The position numbers were made by a program, and so were the translations under genes. Positions 1-7,901 of a stretch of 64,000 bases of DNA are shown in pieces. Each line of letters opens with the position of its first letter. The stretch's first letter is position 1. Under the pieces are notes generated by a model that was not told the origin of the DNA, searched no databases, and saw only the letters and a program-made list of their open reading frames with translations. Source of the DNA: Halorubrum rutilum (GTDB taxonomy: Archaea > Halobacteriota > Halobacteria > Halobacteriales > Haloferacaceae); assembly GCF_024494565.1 (NCBI RefSeq), contig NZ_JANHDN010000006.1, positions 1 to 64,000 on the forward strand, given 5' to 3'.

Positions 1-2
1 GC

Positions 3-104
3 TTCGCCGTGCGAGCGCGGTCATGGTTCCGTGAGTTCCGCGAAATCGCGCTGATGTGTGTCGTCTATAACATCAAACGCCTCGTCAAACAGTGAATTCC
101 AACG
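3..104 (+). CDS. IS5-type transposase, C-terminal fragment cut by window edge
   Basis: Frame 3 is open from the window start to a TGA at 102-104 and reads about 33 residues ending in FREFREIALMCVVYNIKR and a short basic tail. This arrangement (W-F-R-x-F-R-E-I then a run toward N-I-K-R) resembles the C-terminus of haloarchaeal IS5-family DDE transposases, for example the end of the intact IS5 transposase at 54.5-55.4 kb. The catalytic domain lies left of the window, so whether the element is intact is unknown. No clear terminal inverted repeat was identified downstream. Confidence 0.55.
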
Positions 105-375
105 CCTTACAGCGATTCAACACGGCCCAATTAATCGAACGGCAGAAGAACTCATCAAGGGTGTTCGAGGGCGAATTTTTATCTTACCAAGTTAACCACG
201 CAAAGGCGGTGTTTTCTGATCTGTTGGTTACCTTTTTCTGCGTCCGCAGGGAGCATTCTGACCTTCGTCGAACATTAGCTCGTCATATTAGAGTCCAGGA
301 TATTATCGTTCAGACTATTATAGTTTTGCCTCTAAAACTCGAAACACGTATGTATCTCCCACCACGACTGGGTGT
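105..375. other. Intergenic stretch after transposase tail
   Basis: There is no convincing gene here; the open frames are out of register with haloarchaeal codon use. It is more AT-rich than its surroundings, with runs such as gcgaatttttatctta near 170-185. It probably holds the right end of the IS element whose transposase tail precedes it and the promoter of the downstream ATPase. Confidence 0.4.
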
Positions 376-1782
376 ATGGACCAGTTCGTCAATCGGCTCG
401 ATGAACTCGATCGGTTGCAGGCCCTCTACGAGAGTGAGGCTGCAGAGCTCGCCATTATCTATGGGCGCCGTCAAATCGGCAAGAGCGAACTTGTCCGCCA
501 ATCGATTGCCGACCGCGACAATGCTGTGTACTATCAGGCAGTCCAGGGAACAGCGACGACACAGCTCAGGCGATTCGTCGAAGCAGCAGCGACGACCTAT
601 CCAGACATCACGGCCGTCAAAGAGGAATGGGAACCGCTCTTGACGTACCTCACCGACAGAGACGCTATCATCGTCATCGACGAATTCCCGTACCTCATCG
701 AATCGAACGAGGGACTTCCGTCGGTCATTCAACACCTGTGGGATACGGCTGTCGACGAGAGTCAGGCAACGCTCGTACTCACAGGCTCTGCAATCGGTAT
801 GATTCATACGCACGTCCTCGATGTCGGTGCGCCACTCTACGGCCGGGTATCCCAGACACCGAATGGCCGCCTCGAACTCACCCAGCTGCCGTTTCGCTCC
901 ATCCAGGAGTTCGTGCCGACGTACGATCCCGAAGAACGGGTGTTCGTCCATGGCGTCTTCGGCGGCACACCCCGATATCTCAGCCCACTCGATTCATCAC
1001 AGAACCTCGGAGAGAACATCACACGGCTGCTGTGCGACCCGGATGGCCCACTCCACGACGAGCCCGAAACCGTCCTCCAGATGGAACTCAACGAGGTGAA
1101 CACGTATTTTTCTGTTCTAGAGTCGATGGCCAGCGGGAACCGCAGTCGGAATGAAATCGCTCAGGGAGCCGGCATCGAGAGCACCAACACGTCGTACTAC
1201 TTCGACCGGCTGGAAACGCTCCAGATCATCGAGAAACACCATCCAGCACTCGCCGACCCGGCACGCAGCAAGCGGACGCGATACCAGATTCGGGACCCCG
1301 TGTTCCGGTTTTACTTCCGGTATCTCTACGGCCGCGGGGGACAGTACGAACTCTACGGCGAGAACGCCTACGCGGATCTTATCGAACCGGAATTGCCCGA
1401 CTTCGTCAGCGAAACGTTCGAATCGCTCTGTCACCAGGCGGTGCCGGCGCTCTATGCAGACTATCAGCTCACGCAGGTGCCACGCCAGTGGTGGTACAAG
1501 GGCCGAGAGGTAGATGTCGTCGCCCCAACTGACGAGTCAACGCTGATCGTTGGCGAAGCGAAGTTCACCAGTACACCCCTCGGCTATGATGTGCTTTCGA
1601 ATCTCGAAGATGACGTGGAGCACATCGACTGGACACCCAAGGGAGGTGATGAGCCGACCTATGAATTCGCCCTGTTCAGTCGTTCTGGCTTCAAACGCTC
1701 CGTTGAGGAAGCTGCAGACGAACGTGATGACCTCCGTCTCTTCGATCTCTCCGATATTGTTGCCATCCTCGAGGGTGACTGA
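376..1782 (+). CDS. Archaeal AAA-type ATPase with C-terminal DUF234 domain
   Basis: This 468-residue protein belongs to the archaeal ATPase (PF01637-like) family. The Walker A motif GRRQIGKS is at residues 30-37 and a Walker B-type hydrophobic run ending in IDEF is near residue 100. A winged-helix-like segment follows (around 255-300). The C-terminal third matches the DUF234 pattern, which has a PD-(D/E)XK nuclease-like core: an EVDVV aspartate near 380 and GEAK near 393-396 are both present. Proteins of this family are common, often duplicated and close to mobile DNA in archaea; their substrate is not known. The gene lies directly downstream of a transposase tail. Family assignment is firm; nuclease activity is inferred from motif spacing only. 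Confidence 0.85.
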   Translation: MDQFVNRLDELDRLQALYESEAAELAIIYGRRQIGKSELVRQSIADRDNAVYYQAVQGTATTQLRRFVEAAATTYPDITAVKEEWEPLLTYLTDRDAIIVIDEFPYLIESNEGLPSVIQHLWDTAVDESQATLVLTGSAIGMIHTHVLDVGAPLYGRVSQTPNGRLELTQLPFRSIQEFVPTYDPEERVFVHGVFGGTPRYLSPLDSSQNLGENITRLLCDPDGPLHDEPETVLQMELNEVNTYFSVLESMASGNRSRNEIAQGAGIESTNTSYYFDRLETLQIIEKHHPALADPARSKRTRYQIRDPVFRFYFRYLYGRGGQYELYGENAYADLIEPELPDFVSETFESLCHQAVPALYADYQLTQVPRQWWYKGREVDVVAPTDESTLIVGEAKFTSTPLGYDVLSNLEDDVEHIDWTPKGGDEPTYEFALFSRSGFKRSVEEAADERDDLRLFDLSDIVAILEGD

Positions 1783-1846
1783 TTCGAATCTTGAATCGAA
1801 AGGGCATATCATTTAGGCCGCTCTCGAGATAGCGTTCGCAGACGAT

Positions 1847-2131
1847 TTGTTGGAGGATGAAGTCCAATTAAACGTCGAGCCGTTCGTTGATCGCGCCCAA
1901 GAGAACGGTCTCGGTATCGACGAACAGGAGGTGTGGGATGTGATCGACGAGCGGGCAGATGAGGACGAAGAGCCGGCAACGTACAGTTGGGTCCATCTCA
2001 ACAAGTTCCGCAAATTCGAACGCCACGATCGATGCTTCCCGTGGACAACTGAGGACGAGCTTCGAACTGAGGTTGACGAACTCCCGGCCCCGACGCCACG
2101 TCCGGAATGGGAAGAGCGTGAGGACCAGTAA
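1847..2131 (+). CDS. Hypothetical acidic protein, possibly a truncated C-terminus
   Basis: An ORF of 94 residues, very acidic (many D/E), with no recognised domain. The only start codons are TTG at 1847 or 1850, and the frame stays open upstream to a TAG at 1814 with coding-like composition (ALEIAFADD), so it may be the C-terminal remnant of a longer gene cut by the rearrangement that brought in the neighbouring ATPase. It contains aromatic clusters (YSWVH, CFPW) and a proline-rich tail. Its function is unknown. A remnant and a small gene with a TTG start are about equally likely. Confidence 0.4.
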   Translation: MLEDEVQLNVEPFVDRAQENGLGIDEQEVWDVIDERADEDEEPATYSWVHLNKFRKFERHDRCFPWTTEDELRTEVDELPAPTPRPEWEEREDQ

Positions 2132-2290
2132 ATTATCCAGTCCTACTCGCTTGGCGGTACAGCGGTAGCGATGCGAAAGCCCCCCTAAGGGTGTCTGGAC
2201 ACTGAAATACGAAATCGGTAGAAGCTGTAAGTTAACCCACAGCTAACCGGTTCCGGAGTGCTTAATCCGAAACGATGAGTAGCCCTCAGC

Positions 2291-3547
2291 ATGACGCCCA
2301 CGCCATCTGATGCCGACGACCCGCTATCCTGGGCGCGCGAGCACACCCCCATCCTCCGGTCGTTCCAGGATGAGTACGGCGAGACACGACCGCTCGAGGA
2401 TTACACCGTGGCGTTCGCCTCCCACCTCGAACCGAAGTCCGGCGTCGCCATCGAGACGCTCCGGGCCGCCGGCGCGGAGGTCCTCTTCACGCCGAGTGAA
2501 CCACAGAGTACTCACGGGCCGGTCGTCAAGGAACTCGACGCTCGCGACGGCATCACTGCCTTCGCGTGGGAGGGGATGACCGACGAGGAGTTCGACGCGG
2601 CCCAGCACGACCTGCTCGAACGCGAACCCGACTTCATCCTTGATGACGGCTGTGAGCTCATCGCCAAGGTCCACGCCGACCACCGCGACGTGGCCGCCGA
2701 CGTGATCGGCGGTGGCGAGCAGACCACCGCCGGCATCACCCGTCTTGAGGCGATGGAGGACGAAGGCGTCCTCGAGTTCCCGGTCTACGGTGTCAACGAC
2801 ACCCCGATGAAGCATTTCTTCGACAACGTCCACGGGACGGGCGAGTCTTCGCTCACGAATATCGCCATCACGACCAACGCCATCATCTCGGGCAAAGACG
2901 TCGTGGTCTGTGGCTACGGCTACTGTGGCCGCGGCATCGCCCGGAAGGCCCGTGGAATGGGTGCCCAGACAATCGTCACCGAGGTCGACCCACGGAAGGC
3001 ACTCCAGGCCCACATGGACGGCCACCGCGTTATGTCGATGGCCGAGGCAACCGAGGTAGGCGACTTGTTCATCACCGCGACGGGTAACCGTGAGGTGATG
3101 CGGAAAGAGCACTTCGAGGCTATGCAAGACGGCGCGACGCTGGCGAACTCCGGGCACTTCGACGTGGAGATCGCCCTCGACGACCTCGAAGCGATGGCCG
3201 AGGAGGTAACCACGCCGAAGGAGGGCGTCACGCAGTATCAGATGTCCGACGGCCGCCGACTGAACCTGCTGGCGGAGGGTCGGCTGGTCAACCTCACCGG
3301 CCCGTACAGCCAGGGGCACCCGGCAGAGGTCATCGACACCACCCATGCCATGATGTTCATCGCGGCCCACGACATGCTCGCGGGCGACGGCGATGCCCTG
3401 ACGCCGGGACTGTACAACATCCCGGACCGGCTGGACCGCGCAGTCGCTGAGCGGAAGTTGGAGACGCTCGGCGTCAGCATCGACGAGATGACCGAGAGCC
3501 AGCGGGCGTACGGGAAAGAGTGGGAGCATCCGGACAGCAGTTTCTGA
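2291..3547 (+). CDS. ahcY: Adenosylhomocysteinase (S-adenosylhomocysteine hydrolase)
   Basis: This 418-residue cytosolic enzyme cleaves S-adenosylhomocysteine to homocysteine and adenosine (some archaeal homologues prefer the inosyl analogue), removing the product inhibitor of methyltransferases. Family hallmarks are visible: the substrate-domain segment ending in STHGPVV, the ILDDG aspartate motif (about 117-121), a short T-N-I-A-I-T-T-N-A segment, the NAD-binding glycine loop GYGYCGRGIARKARGMGA near 208-225, and the NSGHFDVEI segment. Length is normal for archaea. A TATA-like gcttaatcc about 28 bases before the ATG fits a leaderless start; an upstream ATG at 2275 is out of frame. It converges on the ECF operon with only 11 bases between stop codons. 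Confidence 0.95.
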   Translation: MTPTPSDADDPLSWAREHTPILRSFQDEYGETRPLEDYTVAFASHLEPKSGVAIETLRAAGAEVLFTPSEPQSTHGPVVKELDARDGITAFAWEGMTDEEFDAAQHDLLEREPDFILDDGCELIAKVHADHRDVAADVIGGGEQTTAGITRLEAMEDEGVLEFPVYGVNDTPMKHFFDNVHGTGESSLTNIAITTNAIISGKDVVVCGYGYCGRGIARKARGMGAQTIVTEVDPRKALQAHMDGHRVMSMAEATEVGDLFITATGNREVMRKEHFEAMQDGATLANSGHFDVEIALDDLEAMAEEVTTPKEGVTQYQMSDGRRLNLLAEGRLVNLTGPYSQGHPAEVIDTTHAMMFIAAHDMLAGDGDALTPGLYNIPDRLDRAVAERKLETLGVSIDEMTESQRAYGKEWEHPDSSF

Positions 3548-3558
3548 CCGGCACGCCT

Positions 3559-4347
3559 TCAGACGGTCCCCTTGCCCAACACGTACCGCGCGAGGACCGA
3601 GCCGACGAGCATGAGGCTACCGACACCGACTGCGACCCAGTCGCTTCCGGCCAGCGACTGCCGACCGTAGAAGGTGCGCTCCGCCTGGGTGTCGAACCCG
3701 CGTGCCTCAAGCGCCATCGCCTGTGTTTGGACGTTCCGGATAGCGGTCATGAACACGGGAATGAGCAGTGGGATGTAGTTGCGGATGCGCTGGAGTGGCG
3801 ACCCGGAGCTGAGGTCGTGGCCGCGTGCCTCCTGCGCTTGCCGGACCGTCCCGGTCGCACCGAGCAGGGTCGGGAACAACCGTAGAGCCGTCCCGACGGC
3901 GAAACAGAAGGCGAATGGGACACCCAAACTGCGGAGGCCGGCGACCAGCTCCTCGTTGGAGGTGACTGTCACGAACAGCAGACCGGTGACGATGAACGAG
4001 GCGAACCGCGTGCTCCGCCCGAGCGCGACGAGAAACTCGTTGCGGGTCAACTCAACCACAGGTGTTGAGAGCCAGATGGGCCCACCCGCAGGCGTGAACA
4101 GCGGCCAGACGACGAGGCCGACTACGAAGACGGCAACAACGATGAACCGCACGCGTCGGAAGTTGCTCCACCCACCGAGCGCGACGAGCGTCCCAAAGGC
4201 CACAACCAGTGGGATACCGACGAACGCGGGATGATCGAAGACGAGCGCGACGGCGAACAGCCCCGCCGCGAGGGCGATTTTGGCCCGCGGCGCGAGGCGG
4301 TGGAACACGGAGTCGCCGTGGACGTATAGCGAGGATGCAGCGCTCAC
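3559..4347 (-). CDS. ecfT: ECF transporter transmembrane component EcfT (CbiQ family)
   Basis: This 262-residue integral membrane protein is the T component of an energy-coupling-factor transporter, which couples the two ATPase domains to the substrate-binding S component. It has about five hydrophobic helices (roughly residues 28-60, 70-90, 115-140 and 235-258). In the C-terminal coupling region it carries the family's A-R-G signatures, seen as EARGHD (near 172) and EARGFD (near 215), which dock into the ATPases. Its ATG overlaps the ATPase stop codon (ATGA), so the two are translationally coupled. It is the last gene of the S-A-T operon and ends close to ahcY, convergently transcribed. Confidence 0.9.
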   Translation of the reverse strand: MSAASSLYVHGDSVFHRLAPRAKIALAAGLFAVALVFDHPAFVGIPLVVAFGTLVALGGWSNFRRVRFIVVAVFVVGLVVWPLFTPAGGPIWLSTPVVELTRNEFLVALGRSTRFASFIVTGLLFVTVTSNEELVAGLRSLGVPFAFCFAVGTALRLFPTLLGATGTVRQAQEARGHDLSSGSPLQRIRNYIPLLIPVFMTAIRNVQTQAMALEARGFDTQAERTFYGRQSLAGSDWVAVGVGSLMLVGSVLARYVLGKGTV

Positions 4348-6224
4348 GCCGATCCACCTCCCGGACCGGTCGTCGTCATCGGTTCGTCGGCGAGCCCCGC
4401 AACCAGTTCGTCAACCGACAGCGCCGGGAGGGCGTCAGTCTGGCCCGCATCGGCGGCCAGCCGGTTCGAGAGTGCCACCGGCTGAGGTGGCCGAAGATCC
4501 CACTCGGCCAGGGCATCCTCGTCGGCGAACAGTTCGCGGGTCGGTTCATCCGCAACCTTCCGACCGTCGCTCATCACAACGGTCCGGGGCGCATATGTCG
4601 CCACCGTCGACATGCTGTGGGTGACCATGACGACGGTGACGCCGTCCTCGCGGTTGAGGTCGGCCACAAGGTCCATGAACGTCGCCTGCTGTTCGGCGTC
4701 CAGCCCCGTCGTCGGCTCGTCGAAAATGATGGCGTCCGGGTCGGTGGCCAACACCGAGGCCAGCGCGACCCGCTGGCGCTGGCCCTTCGAGAGGGTGAAC
4801 GGATCCGCGTCCTCTAGCCCATCGAGTTCGACCGTCTCGATGGCCCCAGCAACGCGGCGGTCAAGTTCGTCGCCCGTCAACTCGAAGTTCTCGGGGCCGA
4901 AGGCGACCTCTTCCTCGACTGTCGCGGCGAATATCTGGTGATCCGGGTTCTGGAAGACGTAGCCGACACTGCGGCCAACCTCGGACATGTCTAGCTCGCG
5001 GATGTCTCGCCCATTCCAGCGGGCTACCCCCTCGTCCGGGTCAAGCAGGCCATTGAGGTGCTTAGCGAGAGTGGTCTTACCGCTCCCGTTGTGGCCGACA
5101 ATGGCGACGGCCTCTCCCTCTTTGACCGTGAGATCCACGCCGTCGACGGCCCGGACCGTCTCGCCATCAGCGTCGTACTCGTGGGCAACCTCCTCCAGTT
5201 CAAACAGCGGACGTCCGAGATCGGTGGCGGTGCCCGCAGGCACACCTGGATTGCGACCGCCACGCTTGCCGGGCGGCGTCCAGGTCAGGTCTGCCCTATT
5301 GACGGTCTCAACAGCCCCGTCAACGGCTAGCGGCAGGTCTTCCCCCTCGAAGCCGAGGCGGTCGAACGCCGCGACCAGCGGTGGAACGGCGACCCGGGAC
5401 TCCCGGAGCGCCTCGACGTTTCGGAACACTTCCTCGGCCGGCCCGGCGTGGGCTGCCCGGCCGCCTTTGAGGAGGACCACGTGGTCGGCGAGGAGAGCCT
5501 CTTCGATCTTGTGTGTGACGAGGACGATGCTGTCGGGACCCTCCCAGTCGCCAACTGAGGTATCCGCCGTCGCCGCCTCGGCCAGCCGGCCCACAACCGA
5601 GAGTACGTCGCGGCTTCCGGCCGGATCGAGGTCGCTCGTCGGCTCATCCAGTATGAGCAGGTCCGGGTACATGGCGAGGACGCCAGCGAACACAAGCCGC
5701 TGTTTTTGTCCCCCGGAGAGCGAGTCCGGTTCCCGTGTGCGACCGAGGTCACCGAGCCCAGCGACCGACAGCGAGTCGTCGATTCGCCGGCCGATGTTCT
5801 CAGGCGGCACCGCGAGGTTCTCTGGCCCGAACGCGACTTCCGTCTCAACGCTCGTGCCGAACAGCTGTGACTCGTAGTCCTGGATGACCATCCCCACATC
5901 GCGGGCCATCTCGCTGACGCGGCTGGTGGTCGGATCGCGGTCGAGAACCCGGACGTCTCCGTCGAACGCACCATCAATGAAGTCGGGAATGATGCCGTTA
6001 AACGTGCGGAGCAGGGTCGACTTACCGCCGCCGCTCGCGCCCATGACGACCGTGAACGACTCGTCGGGCACCTCGAGATCCACCCCACGCAGGACGAACC
6101 CCTCGCGGGCGTCAGGGTCGGCATGGTCGTCGCCGACGGCGTCAGTGTCGTCCTGTCTGTCATACGAGAAGACGACCTCTCTGAGACGGGCGACGAGGCC
6201 GTCGTCAGACTGGGGGGAGTCCAT
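4344..6224 (-). CDS. ECF transporter double ATPase (fused EcfA1-EcfA2)
   Basis: This 626-residue protein holds two complete ABC ATPase domains in tandem. Domain 1 (about 10-250) has Walker A GASGGGKS near 61-68, signature LSGGQKQR near 168-175 and LILDEPTSDLDP. Domain 2 (about 325-560) has Walker A GHNGSGKT, signature LSKGQRQR and IIFDEPTTGLDA. Both keep the H-loop histidine (VTHKIEE and VTHSMST). The fusion replaces the separate EcfA/EcfA' subunits of bacteria and is common in archaea. The second signature has K instead of the canonical G, so the two catalytic sites may be unequal. It sits between the S component gene (45 bases upstream) and ecfT (overlapping) and energises their uptake complex. 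Confidence 0.92.
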   Translation of the reverse strand: MDSPQSDDGLVARLREVVFSYDRQDDTDAVGDDHADPDAREGFVLRGVDLEVPDESFTVVMGASGGGKSTLLRTFNGIIPDFIDGAFDGDVRVLDRDPTTSRVSEMARDVGMVIQDYESQLFGTSVETEVAFGPENLAVPPENIGRRIDDSLSVAGLGDLGRTREPDSLSGGQKQRLVFAGVLAMYPDLLILDEPTSDLDPAGSRDVLSVVGRLAEAATADTSVGDWEGPDSIVLVTHKIEEALLADHVVLLKGGRAAHAGPAEEVFRNVEALRESRVAVPPLVAAFDRLGFEGEDLPLAVDGAVETVNRADLTWTPPGKRGGRNPGVPAGTATDLGRPLFELEEVAHEYDADGETVRAVDGVDLTVKEGEAVAIVGHNGSGKTTLAKHLNGLLDPDEGVARWNGRDIRELDMSEVGRSVGYVFQNPDHQIFAATVEEEVAFGPENFELTGDELDRRVAGAIETVELDGLEDADPFTLSKGQRQRVALASVLATDPDAIIFDEPTTGLDAEQQATFMDLVADLNREDGVTVVMVTHSMSTVATYAPRTVVMSDGRKVADEPTRELFADEDALAEWDLRPPQPVALSNRLAADAGQTDALPALSVDELVAGLADEPMTTTGPGGGSA

Positions 6225-6269
6225 TCAAGATAGAGTTGATGGGCTGGTGATTTCGGCGTTTCGACTCGA

Positions 6270-7070
6270 CTATCTGATGTCGGCACCCTTCAGCTGAGCT
6301 GGCAGTCCCTGGTTGCCGATGACGACGAAGACGACGAGCAACAGGAGGCCGACGCCGCCTAGCGCCATCTGCATGGTCGACTGCGGCGAGAAGACATAGA
6401 TGCCCAGCGCCAGCCATGTCAGCGAAACCACAAGGATGCCCAAAGCCGCGACGACCGGCTGTGAGAAGCTCGTTTCCTCCAAGTCTTCCTCGCGCATCAC
6501 GTCGGGATACAGCAGTCCCATATCCTTGATGCGCGGATACGTCAGGTACAGTAGCGGGGGGCCGAGCACCGCAGCGGCGAGGCTGTTGTTGATCATGATC
6601 GTCGGCCCGAGGACGGTGAAGGGCACCAGGCCGAGCAGGTCGACGCCCCAAGCGATGATAACTGCACACGCCGCCGAGGCGGCGACGGCAGTGACGACGT
6701 ATTCGATGACCTGCTGGACTGAGCGCATATTCGGCTCCTCGCCGCTGGAGAGCGGACCCAGGTTGCCCCACAGCTTGTAGCCCACGAGGCCGAAGAAGAA
6801 GTTCCCGAGGAAGCCAAAGACACTCCCCGGTCCCAGCGTGCCACCGAAGACATCGCCGATGAGGTTCCCGATGGCCGCACCCCAGGCCGCCGCCGGGCCG
6901 AACATAATACCGAAAATAACCGGGAACACGTTCGCCGGCCGGATGCTCGTGATGCCCGGGATGACCGTGAATAGTTTGAACGGGAGCAGGACTGCTGCGT
7001 ATATCGCCGCAACTACCGCAACGAGCAGTATCATCCGCGTGTCACGCCACATCGCGAACAGTTCACGCAT
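6270..7070 (-). CDS. ECF transporter S component, substrate unassigned
   Basis: A 266-residue membrane protein with six or more hydrophobic helices, first in the operon with the fused ATPase and EcfT, hence the substrate-binding (S) subunit. The helix-1 region (AAIYAAVLLPF) and the following I-R-P-A-N-V-F-P and GAAIGNLIGD segments resemble QueT-like or other vitamin-type S components, but no motif fixes the ligand. It is longer than typical S components (about 180-200 residues) because of an extra loop and C-terminal helices. Start choice: an upstream in-frame ATG at 7112 exists, but the TATA box tttatata lies inside that extension, about 27 bases before the ATG at 7070. That is the archaeal spacing for a leaderless transcript, so 7070 is preferred. 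Confidence 0.78.
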   Translation of the reverse strand: MRELFAMWRDTRMILLVAVVAAIYAAVLLPFKLFTVIPGITSIRPANVFPVIFGIMFGPAAAWGAAIGNLIGDVFGGTLGPGSVFGFLGNFFFGLVGYKLWGNLGPLSSGEEPNMRSVQQVIEYVVTAVAASAACAVIIAWGVDLLGLVPFTVLGPTIMINNSLAAAVLGPPLLYLTYPRIKDMGLLYPDVMREEDLEETSFSQPVVAALGILVVSLTWLALGIYVFSPQSTMQMALGGVGLLLLVVFVVIGNQGLPAQLKGADIR

Positions 7071-7090
7071 ATCGATAGAATCCTTATCAG

Positions 7091-7104
7091 GTATATATAA
7101 AACT
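7091..7104 (-). promoter_or_regulatory. TATA-box promoter of ECF operon
   Basis: On the minus strand the sequence agttttatatatac is a strong archaeal TATA box centred about 27 bases upstream of the ATG at 7070. It predicts a leaderless mRNA for the S component and rules against the longer ORF starting at 7112. Confidence 0.6.
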
Positions 7105-7148
7105 GACTCCATTCACCACGACAGACGGGCTGAGCCTCGCACTGTTCG

Positions 7149-7622
7149 TTAGCCGGGTGTGCCGGTGCCGCTTCCGACGGATGTCCCCGAGGGCTGGCGA
7201 TTGGTTGGGGGTAACATGTCGTCATCGCTGAGCTCCTCCCAATCGAAGGCGGGGACAAGGATGTCGAATTTGGGGGAGACGACGACGGGCTCAATAGCAG
7301 TAGTCGTTTGGTGGTCGAGGTCGATTCGATGTGGCTCGGCGACGTAGAGCTCCGGTGGCGCCGCGAGTCCAAGTCTCTGTGGTGGCTCATACGTGAGCTC
7401 GGTGCCAGCCGCAAGATAGAGCTCGTGCCGACCGTAATCGATGACAACCACACGCTCCTCGCCGTCGGCTCGTCGCACCGCCGCGACCAACGTCTCACCC
7501 GACCACGGCCCGACCGCGTCAAGATCCGCCGCGCGGGTGACGTGAATGTTGTGCCGCGAGCGGGGATCAAGGATGTCGTCGCTTTTCCTGAGCCGTCTCA
7601 GATGGCTACCTACCCGGCTCAT
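7149..7622 (-). CDS. Conserved haloarchaeal hypothetical protein
   Basis: A protein of 157 residues from an ATG at 7622. The frame is open further upstream through the IS element but contains no other ATG near the coding part. A TATA-like gaatatatgcg 28-30 bases upstream of 7622 fits a leaderless start. The N-terminal half is basic (VGSHLRRLRKSDD) and is followed by a beta-rich segment with RVVVIDYGRHELYL-type strands; the C-terminus is acidic and proline/threonine-rich. It resembles small haloarchaeal domain-of-unknown-function proteins with a double-psi or DNA-binding barrel look, but this was not verified. Its stop is about 80 bases from the ECF operon start; the genes are separately promoted. 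Confidence 0.6.
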   Translation of the reverse strand: MSRVGSHLRRLRKSDDILDPRSRHNIHVTRAADLDAVGPWSGETLVAAVRRADGEERVVVIDYGRHELYLAAGTELTYEPPQRLGLAAPPELYVAEPHRIDLDHQTTTAIEPVVVSPKFDILVPAFDWEELSDDDMLPPTNRQPSGTSVGSGTGTPG

Positions 7623-7708
7623 ATCCCCATGTATTGGTGTCGATTCGCATATATTCTCTCCCCGTGTGTTGGGCCGGAATGCGTAAGATGGAGAAACAGC
7701 GATCCAAC

Positions 7709-7750
7709 TTAACCAACATACAGAGCTAGTTACTATCATATGTTGGTTAA
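7709..7750. promoter_or_regulatory. Palindromic site TTAACCAACATA / TATGTTGGTTAA, copy 1
   Basis: Two perfect 12-base inverted arms (7709-7720 and 7739-7750) are separated by 18 bases that contain GCTAGTT. A near-identical arrangement occurs at 9264-9304. The site lies 87-128 bases upstream of the hypothetical gene starting at 7622 and just left of the tnpB element. It could be an operator, a recombination site, or a remnant of a duplicated promoter. Confidence 0.5.
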
Positions 7751-7901
7751 CAACAGGCGTTCTGTTTCCTATAAACAACAAGGAGAATACCTGCGCCTTT
7801 AGGCGCGGGATGAATCCGACACTCCGACTGACAACCCCACGACGACACTCCAACCGGATATTCAACGTCCTGTCGCCGATTTTAATACTCAAAAACTCAT
7901 A

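Noticed and set aside
2324..3529. 401-codon open frame on the minus strand
   Set aside because: It lies exactly opposite ahcY; long antisense frames are expected in GC-rich haloarchaeal genes, and its composition has no recognisable domain.
4987..5877. 296-codon serine/proline/arginine-rich plus-strand frame
   Set aside because: Shadow of the fused ECF ATPase gene; the composition is the typical antisense artefact.
5327..6286. 319-codon minus-strand frame inside the ECF ATPase region
   Set aside because: Out-of-frame shadow of the true ATPase reading frame, with serine/arginine-rich nonsense composition.
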